Of a DNA stretch of 64,000 nucleotides, positions 1 to 11,492 are shown piece after piece. How positions within the stretch are numbered: the first letter of the stretch is position 1; every line of letters begins with the position of its first letter. Position numbers and translations under genes: made by a program. The notes below the pieces were generated by a model. That model worked only from the letters and a program-made list of their open reading frames with translations. It was not told the DNA's origin and did no database searches. Source of the stretch: Patella vulgata (lineage: Eukaryota; Mollusca; Gastropoda; Patellidae); NCBI RefSeq assembly GCF_932274485.2, contig NC_065884.2, positions 52,452,546 through 52,516,545 of the forward strand, read 5' to 3'.

Positions 1-533
1 AACAATAATATATAACCCCTATTCAACTCTCTTATCTCGAATTCGTGTTTGATACAGACAGCTACAGGTTTACTCTTCTCTCAGCCTGCAAGAATAATTT
101 ATTCCCTTATATATAATTCCATTCTGAACTTAAAGGGGGTGATACTTCGGGAGTAATCGTCGGTTGGTAAAACTATAATTTCGATTTGACTTTACAGTTC
201 TAATTAATTTTTTTTCGGAAAAAAAGAGACTAATTTAAAAACCTGGTTTGCAGAGTTCAACGGCTTTTAGTTCCAAATTTTTAAGTTTTGAAATTTTATA
301 CTAAACATATTTCATGTGATTCAAGTGGCTATTTTTTTTTATGAGAACCCGAAAATCAAATTGTATGTTTATATTTGATTGAATACATTATTGGACACAA
401 ATCTAAACACGTTTGAACTTTCATTTTACGAGTCGTACATATATTTTATTCGTTTTCAAGGCGTTTTTGTGAAAAGTACCCTACTCTATGTATTTTCAGT
501 ATTCAGGTGAATCTATGAATGGTTAAGAATCTA
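1..533. other. Intergenic, no gene seen
   Basis: AT-rich sequence with short homopolymer runs. No open frame with recognisable protein similarity and no clear repeat boundary was found before the SINE that begins near 534. Confidence 0.6.
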
Positions 534-893
534 TGGTGGTTAAGACGCTGGGTCGTTAGCCTGGAGGTCGGGTGTTCGATCCCTGCATTGGCCGAGAAAG
601 TTCATCTGGATTTCCCGACGTGGTTTCCCCTTGTCAGTGGTGTAGAACGGAAGGCCTGACAAGGACAGCTGTCTAGTCTTTCGGATGAGACGAAAAACCG
701 AGGTCCCGTGTATACATTGGAATGCACGTAAAAGATCCCTTGGCAGTTGGAATTCGATATAAGAGTAGGCGATAGTGCCGCTGCCCGGGCAAAATTTCCC
801 TCATAGCACACTGTATGGCGTATGCCCGTCTTCATTAGCCCAGTATAGCAGCAGAACAGTAAGACTTTAAACCCCATTTCATTTCATTTCATT
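534..893 (+). repeat. SINE-A, near full-length copy
   Basis: A tRNA-derived SINE of about 360 bp. The head (about 534-595) has a tRNA-like A box (TGGTTAAGACG) and a B box (GTTCGATCCC at about 574-583). A central module with CCTTGTCAGTGGTGTAG and CGTGTATACA follows, then a 3' module ending AAGACTTTAAACCCCATTTC and a (TTTCA)n tail. The same parts recur in many places in this window in both orientations, which defines the family. Any open frame across it is incidental. Confidence 0.85.
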
Positions 894-1619
894 AAATCAA
901 CGAGTGGGCCTCAATATTTTACACCATCCAGTATGAACATGTCAAGGTACAGTCAAAAGTAGGTTAAATCAATAATTATTTGTTATCGATCGGGAGTGAT
1001 CGTCAAAGTAAGAATAAAGCATGTGGTCGTGTAATCTTATTAGTGTGAGCCGTGTAAGTTTTAATATGTTAAGTTTCTGATCAACGTAATAAGATATGGA
1101 AACAGTTCTATAGATTTCACAGGTTACGCGATATCTGTTAATGTGGCGCAATATAACCCGGTTGAAGCTGACGTGCCATAAAACCCCATTTCATTCATGT
1201 TATATCTGTTAATGGAAGTGACTTCGTATGCAATCGAATGTAATGAAGTTTAAATGCTCGCTGAGACAATGGTAATTTTCATATCATTTGTTACGTGTAC
1301 AATGCCATGCGGGTGAATTTTGCCAAGACAGTGGCGTTTCCGCCTACTCCACTTCCCAATTCCCACTGTAAAAGGTTCTTTTAATTAGACAACACTTTAA
1401 AGTTGGGCCGGGTTTACATTTACATATGCAAATCAAAACCCAGATTATGGAACAATAGCCTAATTACCATCTGAACATTTCAAATCAAAGTGATCTCTAG
1501 AATTGCAATGGCCTGAAATATGTATAACGCAAATTCGGAATTCGGTGACTCAATAGAATGAATGACTTACTAATCACGATGATCCCTCATTACGTAGGCT
1601 ACATTAGATAGTATTAGCG
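894..1619. other. Intergenic with a SINE-A tail scrap
   Basis: No gene seen. At about 1174-1198 there is a short piece reading AAAACCCCATTTCATTCATG, the 3' tail of SINE-A. The remainder is unassigned AT-rich DNA. Confidence 0.5.
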
Positions 1620-1681
1620 GTCTTCATTCTTCATTAGCCCAGTCAGTACAGTAAAGTAAGACGTTAAACCCCATTTCATTT
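1620..1681 (+). repeat. SINE-A 3' end fragment
   Basis: Contains TTCATTAGCCCAGTCAG, GTAAGACGTTAAACCCC and a CATTTCATTTT tail, matching the last 60 bp of SINE-A. The head and centre are missing. Confidence 0.75.
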
Positions 1682-2340
1682 TCAGATAAATATTATGGAC
1701 ATGGTTATTCTAGGTACTATTGTTCGTGTTTCCTCAAAAACGCATCATAGCTTCAGATAGTTGTTGATAACTAGCTAGAATTAACCAGTTGTTTCTCCGT
1801 AAATTTATTTTCAGATTAAATTCTTATCGTATATCCTGCTCACACCAGTGCGTGTCATAAAAAAACACAATTGATTTATTTTAACTTCATGTTGAGGTTT
1901 TTTTTAATGTGAGATTTCACAACTATATATACACATCGAGACGGGTGCTACAAACAAGACTTCAACGCTCTGTTTAACATCAATTATTATATAAAGCTAA
2001 GATATTATAAACCTAAGATTTGAGGATTAATTCATCTCAAATAACTTGATGCCGCTCTCGATAAAAGCAGTAGTTTTTTTTTGTATTCGGTAATGATTTT
2101 ACAATGTTATAGACGATATATGTAAAGAAATGAAATGAAATGAAATGAAATGGGATATAATATGTAAAGAGTTTCTTTTGAGGAATATCTTAATCTGGTT
2201 AAATTACAGTTCTATATTTCGTTTAGGGTATTTTGAATTTACTTTTAATGGCCTCCACAACTAAAACGAAAGTTTGAACGAAAATGCTGCACCGACTAGG
2301 CTAATGGAGGTGAAAAACAAAATGTTGATGAGTGCTGAGT
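1682..2340. other. Intergenic with a (GAAAT)n stretch
   Basis: No gene. A (GAAAT)n simple repeat at about 2128-2153 ends in GGGAT. It is probably the remnant tail of a minus-strand SINE-A. Confidence 0.5.
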
Positions 2341-2541
2341 TAATGAAATGAAATGAAATGGGGTTTAACGTCCTACTATTCTGGTCCTATACTTGGCTAA
2401 TGAAGACGGGCATACGCCATACAGTGTGCTATGAGGGAAGTGATGCCCGGACAGCGGCACTATGGCCAACTCTTATACTGAATTCCAACTGCCAAGGGAT
2501 CTTTTACGTGCATGCCAATGTATACACGGGGCTGACTTTAT
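2341..2541 (-). repeat. SINE-A, head-truncated copy
   Basis: Reads from the (GAAAT)n tail through GGGGTTTAACGTCC, the central GGGCATACGCCATACAGTG segment and ATGTATACACGGGG, then stops. The tRNA-like head is absent. This is the reverse orientation of the 534-893 copy. Confidence 0.8.
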
Positions 2542-4890
2542 GTATCCAACTTAAAAACAGGATCTTCATATACATGGTTGAGTAATTTCACCTAACACAT
2601 CGTCAAACTGAAAATATAAACGACGAAATTAACGTGATCACGATGATGAAGTTTTTTATTTTGTATTCAGGTGCAGTCTTCTATAATTTGATGGATCACC
2701 ATGAATAGAAAAAAAGCATCGAAGGTTGACCGTCACGAACAATGTCGCAACACCTGTTTTGAAATCTTTTAAATAAAGCAACCATTTTGTATTTTCACGA
2801 ATGAAATAACAGCACAAAGGGGTTCTAAATAATATAAACATTTTAAAATGAAGAAAGACAGTGATGAACATGCTGGACTTGAATCACTGAAGATGACGGA
2901 ACTTTAACGACGATATAAGAAGAAATGTCGCAACACCTGTTTTGAAATCTATTTACAATATAATCCCTACCACTTTGTTCCCTTTTATCTGATAGCCTAA
3001 TATAGTATCGGTATGTCATTGTTTATCATAAAATATTCAAGTTATGTTTAGTATGTGGCCAAGCCTCCATTTTAAAGGGAGGGTGATGGCGTGTCTTCTC
3101 GTGACACATTGAACTTTTGAATATTGATTCGGCCGGGCAGTGGACAATGGTTTAAATGCTAACGACTACGATTAAATGTTTGGACTCAACACATGAGATT
3201 GTTAACGATAAGTTTGATAACTTGAAGAAATAAAGATCAAGGTTTGCGAATTGCGGTAATGATTGAGCCGGTATCGCAGGGAACAAATGGCTACTCCCTT
3301 AATATTTGATATTCAGACCGAACATGGAAAACAGTTAATTGTTTGGTATTAAAGTAATACCGTTCTCACCCGAGTAAGTCAACAGGGTAGTGGACAATAC
3401 ATCGACCCTTGTCGCTTTCAATCCTTCACTTGAACAAGTACTCGTTGATTGACATTGTGTCAATCACTGCTAATCCAAGAATACCTTTTTCCTCCGTAAA
3501 TATATAGGGTCATCGAAAATAACCCAGCCATCCATTTTGTTTTTTGAGTATCATGGTAGTCGGGAAATTTGACACATGGGATGACCCAAATTAAATACCT
3601 AATACCGACTTGACTTCAAGCATGGTTCCTCCTTGCTAGAGATCCACAAGACTAATCGTACAATTGTTTCTAAGTATATTCGGATAAGTCGACAAGCAGG
3701 CGCCCCTTTATATCCAGAACACGTAAAACCACAAGACAGTTGGATCTCTTTTACGATTCTACCAGAATTATCACCAATATGCTTAAACGAAATAATTTTA
3801 CTTTAAACCCCGTTTCATATGAATGTAATTAATACCTGTCATTATGATGGAATTAAGATTGGTGCTAATTGATCAATCGCATGTTTATTGGAAACTGGTT
3901 ATAGAAATCGATATAGAGAAAAACCCTATGTAATAATAATAATCAATACAACCATGTCCCTGCATTCGATATCCAAAACACAATAAAGCAATTTATTGTC
4001 GACTCTTACAACCAGTTTTCTGTAATTAAATATTCCGTATACATAATACCCAGAATTAATGTTAAAGATACGGTCTCTCAGCCTTGTGGGGCGAATAAGC
4101 TAAAATTTGGTTTTGTAATTCAAATACTTGAACTTTTTCTGAAAATTTATAAGTCCATAAAACAACCGGTGTTTAGGGCCTATAAGACAATATTCAGGGT
4201 TATTTAAATTATAAAGAGTCTCAAAAGCCATAAATAACTATACACTATAGTGTAAAATTTGAATGCCATTAGATATAATAAATGTACACAAAGGCGACAA
4301 AGGTGCATTGTTTTCCTATAATATTGGTATTCTCAATGATGTTTTTATCATAAAAATATAATGAAGTTTTGAGCATTCTAATAATATACTTTAGAAGAGT
4401 ATTAGCTTTGAAAAAAATCCTTAGACATCGAAAGCTGTGACAAAAAGTAACGTGTAATATTAAATGGTTTACAGTAATTCTCTTTTAAATAACTTCTTTC
4501 ATATAGTATGCTTACATTATTGGCCTAAACCGCTCAATAGATTCGCTAGAGCGAGAAGTAAGTGTCGTTGCTTGGCAAAATGCCAGCATACTTTGTCAAC
4601 CTCCAAGGGTAAAGATATAGACGTGTTATTGCTTCACGAGAGATATACTCACAGAAGACGGACCCTACTTTGAACAAACAAGAAGCTGAAAAGAGGAGAG
4701 ACGGCTTTTGTTGTCATCTATCTTTCTAAAGATGGGTTTTATTATCTAATTTATCTTGCTTATGATCAGGCAGGGCTACACATACCTACCTTACCGACCT
4801 ACATGTACATACATTAATACAGGATATTCTACCGTGCGACAGGTGTAACAACGAGTTGTGTTTTCTGTGATTTAAAAACAATTTGTGAAA
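2542..4890. other. Intergenic and upstream region of the PTB gene
   Basis: No gene recognised. A 27-bp exact direct repeat (beginning AATGTCGCAACACC) occurs at 2741-2767 and 2924-2950. A SINE-A tail scrap (TTTAAACCCCGTTTCAT) sits near 3802. The last 200 bp should contain the promoter and 5' UTR of the gene at 4891, but no convincing TATA box was found. Confidence 0.5.
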
Positions 4891-6321
4891 ATGTCATTGT
4901 TTTCTGGAGGCAGATCTAAAGAAAAGGACTTATTTGGAAACAAAAAATGTCAGTTTTATGTGGAATTTCTTGGCTGGATGGAATGTCGTGGATTGCGAGG
5001 AGATCAATACACCGATCCGGTTATAAGAGAGTTAAGAAAGCGCCAGCAACAACTTGACAATCCGCCGAAACTTACCATACAAGTAAGTAAAAAGGAACTT
5101 AAAATTTCTCAGGAAACTGGTGATCCGAAGAAAAAAGGTGTTAAAAAAATTAAATTTCCCACCATTCCAGCGGCAGATGTCACATATGCGACGCAGAGTA
5201 GACGTCGTGATGGGCGACTGGACGATATCGTTGCTTGTATATATCTTGGTTTTATGCCGCGAACGCAACGTTACGTTCACGTTCATGTTTACAGATTCGA
5301 CGGACCTGAAACGGCAGCTACGTTTGTTAATATAGTATCGGAGATTGTGGCCTCAAATACACAGCGGATTTATGACGAAGAAATAAAACTTTCGAACTGG
5401 GGTGAGATCGACGATCCACAAGATATGCCAGTGTCTGAATTTCGAGGGAGCAACTCTGGAACAGGATCCAACGATAGCAACTACAGTGGTGATGACTCTT
5501 CTGTGTTCGGTAGTGCCGAAATGGATTCGGATTTACAAAGTTTAAAAGACGTTAAATTATACGACTCTGTGGCGGATGAATTGCGTTCCCGACTCGGTAT
5601 TGCGACAGAAACGAAAGAATCCGGTCCCATACTTCTCCCACCGAAAGATTACGACACAATTAGTCGAGCGCATGGTAATATTCTAGAAACGGAGAAACGT
5701 AGAGGTCTTTTGCATTTGAATGTATCAGGGATCCCAGAAGTCAGCACGGATAAAGACCCACGACAACCATCAAAATTGAGAAATTCCTCAGGAGAAAGTG
5801 GAATAGATCTTCACTCGCCTAGCAGTTCTGAACATAGCAGTAAGTCGTCGGGTATCAGTGGTCCATCCACACCATCCAATCCAACTTATGGGGAATTTGC
5901 TTATCCTTCACGTAATCCGAACCTCCGGAAAGATGATTACAGTTTTGCCAATTCCCACCAACCCGTAGGTCTAAGAGTAAGCGATCCTATTTACGGCAAT
6001 TACCAGAATGATGCAATGAGACATAGTCCACGCCCTCGAGTTAACGACATAAGAAAAGATATCTACATCAGTAGTCCCCCAGAAGATTATGAAAGTTCTC
6101 CCGATTTCGTGGAATTGCGTCACCCGGAATCCCGATATAAGAACCCTATACGGTACTCTGGAGAACCTTTGAATAGGGATCCGGTTTATTTTAGCAACCG
6201 TAGACCAAATACTACCGATTCTCCTATACAGGTTCGGCGTTCCCAGGAACCAAAATTGGACTTTTACGAATCTCGACCAGACGCTTATGGTGTACGCCGT
6301 GTAAATTCTATGTACAGATAA
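4891..6321 (+). CDS. PTB/PID-domain adaptor-like protein, intronless
   Basis: Predicted 476-residue protein. Seen: the first ATG in frame is at 4891, with A at -3 (GAAAATG); the frame stays open upstream to a GTG at 4885, but a eukaryotic start should be the ATG. Residues about 19-155 look like a phosphotyrosine-binding (PTB/PID) fold, starting with FYVEFLGWMECRG. A long basic insert follows, then the core (DVTYATQSRRRDGRLDDIVACI) and a C-terminal helix-like segment (GPETAATFVNIVSEIVAS). The remaining 320 residues are Ser-, Pro- and Tyr-rich, with several tyrosines in acidic or NPxY-like settings (NPTYGEF, EDYESSP), consistent with a scaffold tail. Known: PTB domains bind NPxY or phosphoinositide ligands in cytosolic signalling adaptors. 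Inferred: a cytoplasmic adaptor. I do not recognise a named orthologue. The frame is unbroken and has no introns; unseen 5' non-coding exons remain possible. Confidence 0.85.
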   Translation: MSLFSGGRSKEKDLFGNKKCQFYVEFLGWMECRGLRGDQYTDPVIRELRKRQQQLDNPPKLTIQVSKKELKISQETGDPKKKGVKKIKFPTIPAADVTYATQSRRRDGRLDDIVACIYLGFMPRTQRYVHVHVYRFDGPETAATFVNIVSEIVASNTQRIYDEEIKLSNWGEIDDPQDMPVSEFRGSNSGTGSNDSNYSGDDSSVFGSAEMDSDLQSLKDVKLYDSVADELRSRLGIATETKESGPILLPPKDYDTISRAHGNILETEKRRGLLHLNVSGIPEVSTDKDPRQPSKLRNSSGESGIDLHSPSSSEHSSKSSGISGPSTPSNPTYGEFAYPSRNPNLRKDDYSFANSHQPVGLRVSDPIYGNYQNDAMRHSPRPRVNDIRKDIYISSPPEDYESSPDFVELRHPESRYKNPIRYSGEPLNRDPVYFSNRRPNTTDSPIQVRRSQEPKLDFYESRPDAYGVRRVNSMYR

Positions 6322-8696
6322 TTTATGTTTTTTGTGTTATTAATGGACTATATAAAAACCAAAAAATGATATATCAACCAAAACCTCAACATGCAGTGTT
6401 CCATGTTTATACAAGTGTTACCATTATTATGAATCAAACTTTGAAGTAGCCTAATCTTAAAGTAATCGATTAATCGATTTCTATAGATTAACTTTTAGCA
6501 AGGATACTGTTATGTAACTGTAAAACAGACTAGACTTAATTGTACCACAGGGCATGAACTGTGCTAATTAGGAAGGAAATGTGAGGAATATGTAATTAGG
6601 TCCTACATAATATGTATATAAAACTGTATCTATGTACATAAGACTATGTGAAAATCAACAGCGCGTGGCAAATAATTAATGTGTCTCACCAGAACAATGG
6701 TCGTATTTAATTTCACGCTAGACCCCGTCTATAGAAAAACCATCACAATATTCTTCATACTTTGAGGTATTAGCGTATTAGTAATGCCAGTGTGATGCGA
6801 ATCCACTGAGAGAGGACTTAAAAATCGCGGATATTTATTTTTTCAATGGTTTAATTTCATGGTCGTCTTTGATTGACATATTAAAATTCCTCCTCTGGTA
6901 AAAAGTTGACATAGACATAGTTATTCATAAATAAAACTTCTTTGAATTATAATATTACATGACATTGGATTCAACCATTGACATTTGTGAGTGTCAGAAA
7001 AAAACATAATATGTCAATCTTACGGTTTATTTTTTGCACGTGCAATTGACAGTTCGGACATATTTTTGTTAGTGCCTGGTGGCCTCTTTAAAAATATAGT
7101 CCGTAACACGATTATGTTTGATGTTTCGAACGATTTGTCACCATTTGAATTTTCGATATACTTATTAAAAGAATCCTTTTTTTTTTAGAAGATTTTATAA
7201 AAAGACGCCCCTACTCTCAGTGTTAATATGGGCGGCTTGTTTCATAATATTATTATAAAGCTAACGCTACTTACTTTACGACTTAATAGAACCCGAAATA
7301 GATTTATAATTGAAAAGTTTTTGTATACATAATTTTCGTGAAAAATAATTCAATGGAAAATGTTCTATTTAATAACCAAAATCTGAATACAGCAAAATTA
7401 TTTCTTGAAAGGGCTGGGCCGTGCTCTAAACAAATCTAACATTTGTTTGATCTGGTCTTCATTATGTGTCGCATTAACCACCTTAATTTAGCCGTTAATA
7501 AAACAAAATGGCGACTTAGAGACCGAACAGACGGCAAAAAAAGTTGTGTTGATCATATTATAGATATAATACATTTGTTTAATTGAAATGTTTGATTTTG
7601 TTTGTGTTGATCATATTATAGATATAATACATTTGTTTAATTGAAATGTTTGATTTAGTTTACAAACGAAAATGGCGAAATAAGAGTAATGGTACATTTT
7701 GTAAAATGCTAAGGCTAGCTTTGTTTTATAATTTCAAAGTTGCTGCTTTTAAATAGCAGTACAACTTGAATTCGTCCCTTCGCATAAATTTAAGCCCGTT
7801 CTTTACAGATGCACGTGTGTAACTGAAACAGCATTTTAATTCTTACTCTCCCTTACTGCGATATTAAAAAAAAAGAAAAGTGGTCAAGCTTTTGCACAAT
7901 TCAAATAGTTTGGATAACGTCTACAGGTTATGAGGGTTAAAATAAGAGGTTAATTATTATGTTTCTGTATGATAAATACAACTCCCTGCATTTCATATGA
8001 GAATTGCGAACTTAAATATATTATTATATATGAGATAATTCAATGTTTGATACCTGATGCATTTATTGACTAGACGAGGTTTAGAATACCCGAGTGTTAA
8101 AATGTAAATAATATTTAATGAATATAAAATATATTGACAATTTCATTCATGTGTAATACTTATTCAACATTTATTGCAATATTCGCAGTGTATTTTTATA
8201 TATTATTCATTTGAAAATAGATTTATATTAAAAAAAATAAATTTATCTTTAAAAAAAAACTGTATAAATGTAGTCAAAACAATAATTTATGACTATAAAA
8301 ACAGAATTTTTATAAAGAATTCTACTATTATAGAGTGTTCACGTAGGCGTAATATCATTTTTTATTCATTATTCAACTATGTATAACTATCATGTCTTTC
8401 ATATTCACACAAGAATAGATCTTAGTTTATATATGTATATAATAGTATGTATAATAGTGCTTCCTTACACACAATTTGTTTTTATTGTATTTGATAATAC
8501 TTACTAAAGTTTTTTGTTTTGTTTTTCTTTTTTTGATTTTAACAAATTGTGAGAAAAACAACGTTGTTTCCTTTTGTAGAGACTCTTGTTTTCTGTTGCA
8601 TTTCAATGAAAAGAAATAAATGAGGATACATCCTCTTTAACCTTTTGATTTCGTTGTCTAGGGACTAAGAGTAAGAAGGAACTTTTCACGAGGACA
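6322..8696. other. 3' flank of PTB gene and intergenic DNA
   Basis: No further gene seen. An AATAAA hexamer at 6930-6935 is a candidate polyadenylation signal for the PTB gene, giving a 3' UTR of about 0.6 kb. A 58-bp tandem duplication lies at 7546-7661. The rest is very AT-rich. Confidence 0.5.
7546..7661. repeat. 58-bp tandem duplication
   Basis: Two nearly identical units start GTGTTGATCATATTATAG at 7546 and 7604. The near identity suggests a recent local duplication. Confidence 0.85.
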
Positions 8697-8990
8697 GAGA
8701 GAGAGAGAGAGAGAGAGAAAGAAATGGGGTTTAACGTCCACTCGACACAAACTAGGTCATTTCGGGACCAACATATGGTTTAGTTTTATTTCAATAATTC
8801 GCTTGCGCGTAGGGGTCTTTAGCAGTGGGAGGAAACCGGAGGACCCGGAGAAAACCCACGAGGTTGGACAGGCGACCCAACTCCTTGTCACCTTCAACCG
8901 GGGATTCGAAACCACGCTAGTTGACTCGATGACAGGCGGTATGATATAGCACGCACGTGCTAACCATTCGGCCATCCAACCCCCCCTCGA
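8697..8990 (-). repeat. SINE-B, full-length copy
   Basis: A second tRNA-derived SINE, about 290 bp. Read on the minus strand it starts GGGGGGTTGGATGGCCGAA with an A box (TGGCCGAATGGTTAGCACG, resembling class II Leu/Ser tRNAs). A B box (GGTTTCGAATCCCC) follows, then a conserved body with TTTTCTCCGGGTCCTCCGG and AATAATTCGCTTGCGC (plus-strand sense), then GGACGTTAAACCCC and a (CT)n tail. The tRNA-like head is not expected to be a functional tRNA gene. Confidence 0.85.
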
Positions 8991-9130
8991 GAACAGGGAC
9001 TCCAGCGAGTGGATGCCAACTGCCTATAAAACCCCTGGTTTCATCCTGTTCGAATCAACCAATTCTTTCTTGTTGTACTGAAACTAAATAGAATGGAATA
9101 TAAGGAAGTGAAATGAATATTCAAAAGATA

Positions 9131-9328
9131 GGCTAATAGTCGCGCAGGACTGAGGGCCTGGCAAGGACAGAGTAGCTATTCGAATGGGGCGACAAACTGA
9201 GGCCCAGTGTACAATTAGCGCACACGTAAAAGAATCATTGATAGATGGAATTGGTAATGAGTTTTTGCCGTAGCGCAGCTTTCCGGGCAAAATTTCCCTC
9301 AAGGCACCCTGAGTGGCGTATGACCTTC
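9131..9328 (+). repeat. SINE-A, headless partial copy
   Basis: Diverged SINE-A centre (GGCCTGGCAAGGACAG, CACGTAAAAGA, CGGGCAAAATTTCCCTCA) lacking both the tRNA head and the tail. It abuts the next copy directly, head to truncated end. Confidence 0.7.
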
Positions 9329-9685
9329 AGGTAGCCAGTTGGTAAGACGTTGGCTCGCCAACCTGGAGGCCCCGCTATCGATCCATGCCTTGGTCGAGAA
9401 AGTTTATTGGGATTATCCGGCGGGGTTCCCCCTTGTCAGTTGTGTAGGACACATGGCTTGGCAAGAGTCAGCGTATAGTCGTTCGGATGGTACGAAAAAC
9501 TGGGGTCTCGTGTGCACATTTGAGTGGACGTAAAAGATCCTTGGAAGTATGGAATTCGATATAAGAGTAGTGTCGCTGTCCTTGAAAAATTTACCTCATA
9601 GCACACTGTGTGGCGTATGCCGTCTTCATTATCCCAGTCGGAGCAGAACAGTAGGACTTTAAACCCCATTTCATTTCATTCATTT
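9329..9685 (+). repeat. SINE-A, full-length copy
   Basis: Complete SINE-A: A-box region (GTTGGTAAGACG), B box (CTATCGATCC), centre (CCTTGTCAGTTGTGTAGG), 3' module and tail (TTTAAACCCCATTTCATTTC). Confidence 0.85.
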
Positions 9686-9912
9686 GTATGACCGCCATCA
9701 TCAGTCCTGTTGAAGTAGAACATTATGATGTTAATCCTCATTGCCTTGCTTTGGAAACGGTTTAGTGCGATTATCGAGATGCGCATGTGATCTTAAACAC
9801 ACTACACGAATATAGATTATGTGGTGCGATAAAATCATCCTAGCTTACTCCTATAAATGGTCAACTTTAGACAATAGTTTAGTTCAAACTGCACAAAACC
9901 CCTTGCACAACA

Positions 9913-10266
9913 TTAAAGATACATTATGGGAGATTTGATAAAAAAAGCTGGCAGTTTTGGGTATAATAGTTAAAAATAGATAATGTAAAGGGAATTTGCT
10001 GAAAATTTCAGTCAAATTGATCCACTCTGAACTGAAATTTTAGAGATTGAATTTTTCGACCTAGCCTCGATCATCATTACTAAAGTACGATAACAAACAT
10101 AATCTCGATTATCCATTTCATGATTTAATCATGAATGAAAGTCGGACAGCAAATCGGAACCTAATTGACAAGTTAATTAATGTCTAATTAATAATTTAAA
10201 TAACATTTCAGGCCTAAAGAAGTAACTGCAATAGGCAGATTTAACTCTTGCATAATATATGTTTAA
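9913..10266 (+). mobile_element. TTAA-ended MITE, family R (copy 1)
   Basis: A 354-bp non-coding element with imperfect terminal inverted repeats: left TTAAAGATACATTATG, right (reverse complement) TTAAACATATATTATG. A second full copy lies inverted at 43564-43944 and a partial copy near 48483. Both ends carry TTAA, the target-site duplication used by piggyBac-type elements, so a non-autonomous piggyBac-like origin is plausible but unproven. No transposase is encoded. Confidence 0.7.
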
Positions 10267-11324
10267 GTCAGGTGTATTATTATGGACACATTATGACAAG
10301 CGGGCCTGTATACAATTTTTGTCCGAATTTATTGACCCCAAATTGTGCCCTTTGTCCCGAAATATAGGCAATAATGTACTGTATTCTTGGGCTTTTTACC
10401 ACGGTCAAACCCTTTCATTAATATACCGATCTCACATATGTGTCAAAATAACAATCTGAAAGTCAACACGTAGTTCTACACACAACCTAGGTGCCTTCCA
10501 TTAATTGTTAACTGTCTTCAATAGTCATTAATAATAATTACACAACAACTTGGATATTTGTTACCATTTTGTTTAAAAGAATTTAAGCCTTGTGACCTGA
10601 GTTTGACAATGGTCGATGACCCCGTGTTACATAATAACGGTTATTTTAGCAAGTGTGTGTTGTTACGTTGACAGTTGAGATATTTCTGAAACTCAAATTG
10701 AGTAACTTTTCCGACTTGTGAGAATGGCTGTACATATAATATAGGATCTGAAAAGGATATATTTTCATTCGTAAATGACTTCAGTGGTCTACACTTTACA
10801 AGAGTAATTGCACGTGTTTGACAGGGATATTCAGGAATGTTTGATAGCCCGTAACAAAGATAGAAATTAAGAAAATGAAAAGATTCCAAACGTCAAAAAG
10901 TAATTATGTGAAGTTACAGACCCATGATTTCTTCAGATGAATGATTTTTAAAGAAACTATAATCAAAGACGATAGAGAGATGAGTACAGTGGAGGATGTT
11001 ACGGGTCGTGGTTACGTCCATTCATATAGACGACAGATACACCATTGTGTCTTCTATAATAATCACTGAAAAGCGAAAAATTGAAGTTAAATAAAAAAAT
11101 CCCTCTAAATAAGAATAATGAATTTTGGATATTATATTCAATATATAAGGCCCGTTTTCCATACCTGCGTTTTTGTTGACAAAAAAGTTGGTCTAATGCA
11201 AATGTAATGAGGCCGTTTCCATGTAACTGGCGAAAATGTGCATGGGAGCTCCGCGAAAACGCGTACACGGGAAACAGGCTTTATAAATTGTACGACTCGA
11301 AAACTGAAAGTTATAAGGTGTGAA
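10267..11324. other. Intergenic, no gene seen
   Basis: Scattered short open frames without protein similarity that I recognise. No clear repeat structure. Confidence 0.45.
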
Positions 11325-11492
11325 ATGAAATGGGGTTTAACGTCCGAATGTTCTGCTTCAACCGGGATAAAGAAGATGGATAAACATTATGCAGTGTGCT
11401 GTGATGAAAATTATGTCCGGGTAGCAGTCCTATGGCCTGCTCTAAATTTTGAATTTCAACTGTCAATGATTCATTTACCTGCTCCCAAACAT

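Noticed and set aside
602-877. Open frame starting MGFKVLLFCCYTGLMKTG on the minus strand, with relatives at 2358, 9436, 18193 and 35191
   Set aside because: These are all the same stretch of SINE-A read in tail-to-head direction. The similarity between the peptides reflects the repeat, not a gene family.
4885-4890. GTG at 4885 as the PTB gene start
   Set aside because: Animal nuclear genes initiate at ATG; the ATG two codons later has a good context.
5032-5286. Minus-strand open frame inside the PTB gene
   Set aside because: Shadow of the coding strand with no recognisable domain.
8757-8975. Open frame starting [15 protein letters not shown], with relatives at 23034 and 29836
   Set aside because: This is the SINE-B tRNA-like head and body translated; it recurs with every SINE-B copy.
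8931-8985. Possible tRNA gene (Leu/Ser-like) with A and B boxes
   Set aside because: It is followed by the conserved SINE-B body in every copy. The acceptor stem does not close properly, so it is a SINE head and not a tRNA gene.
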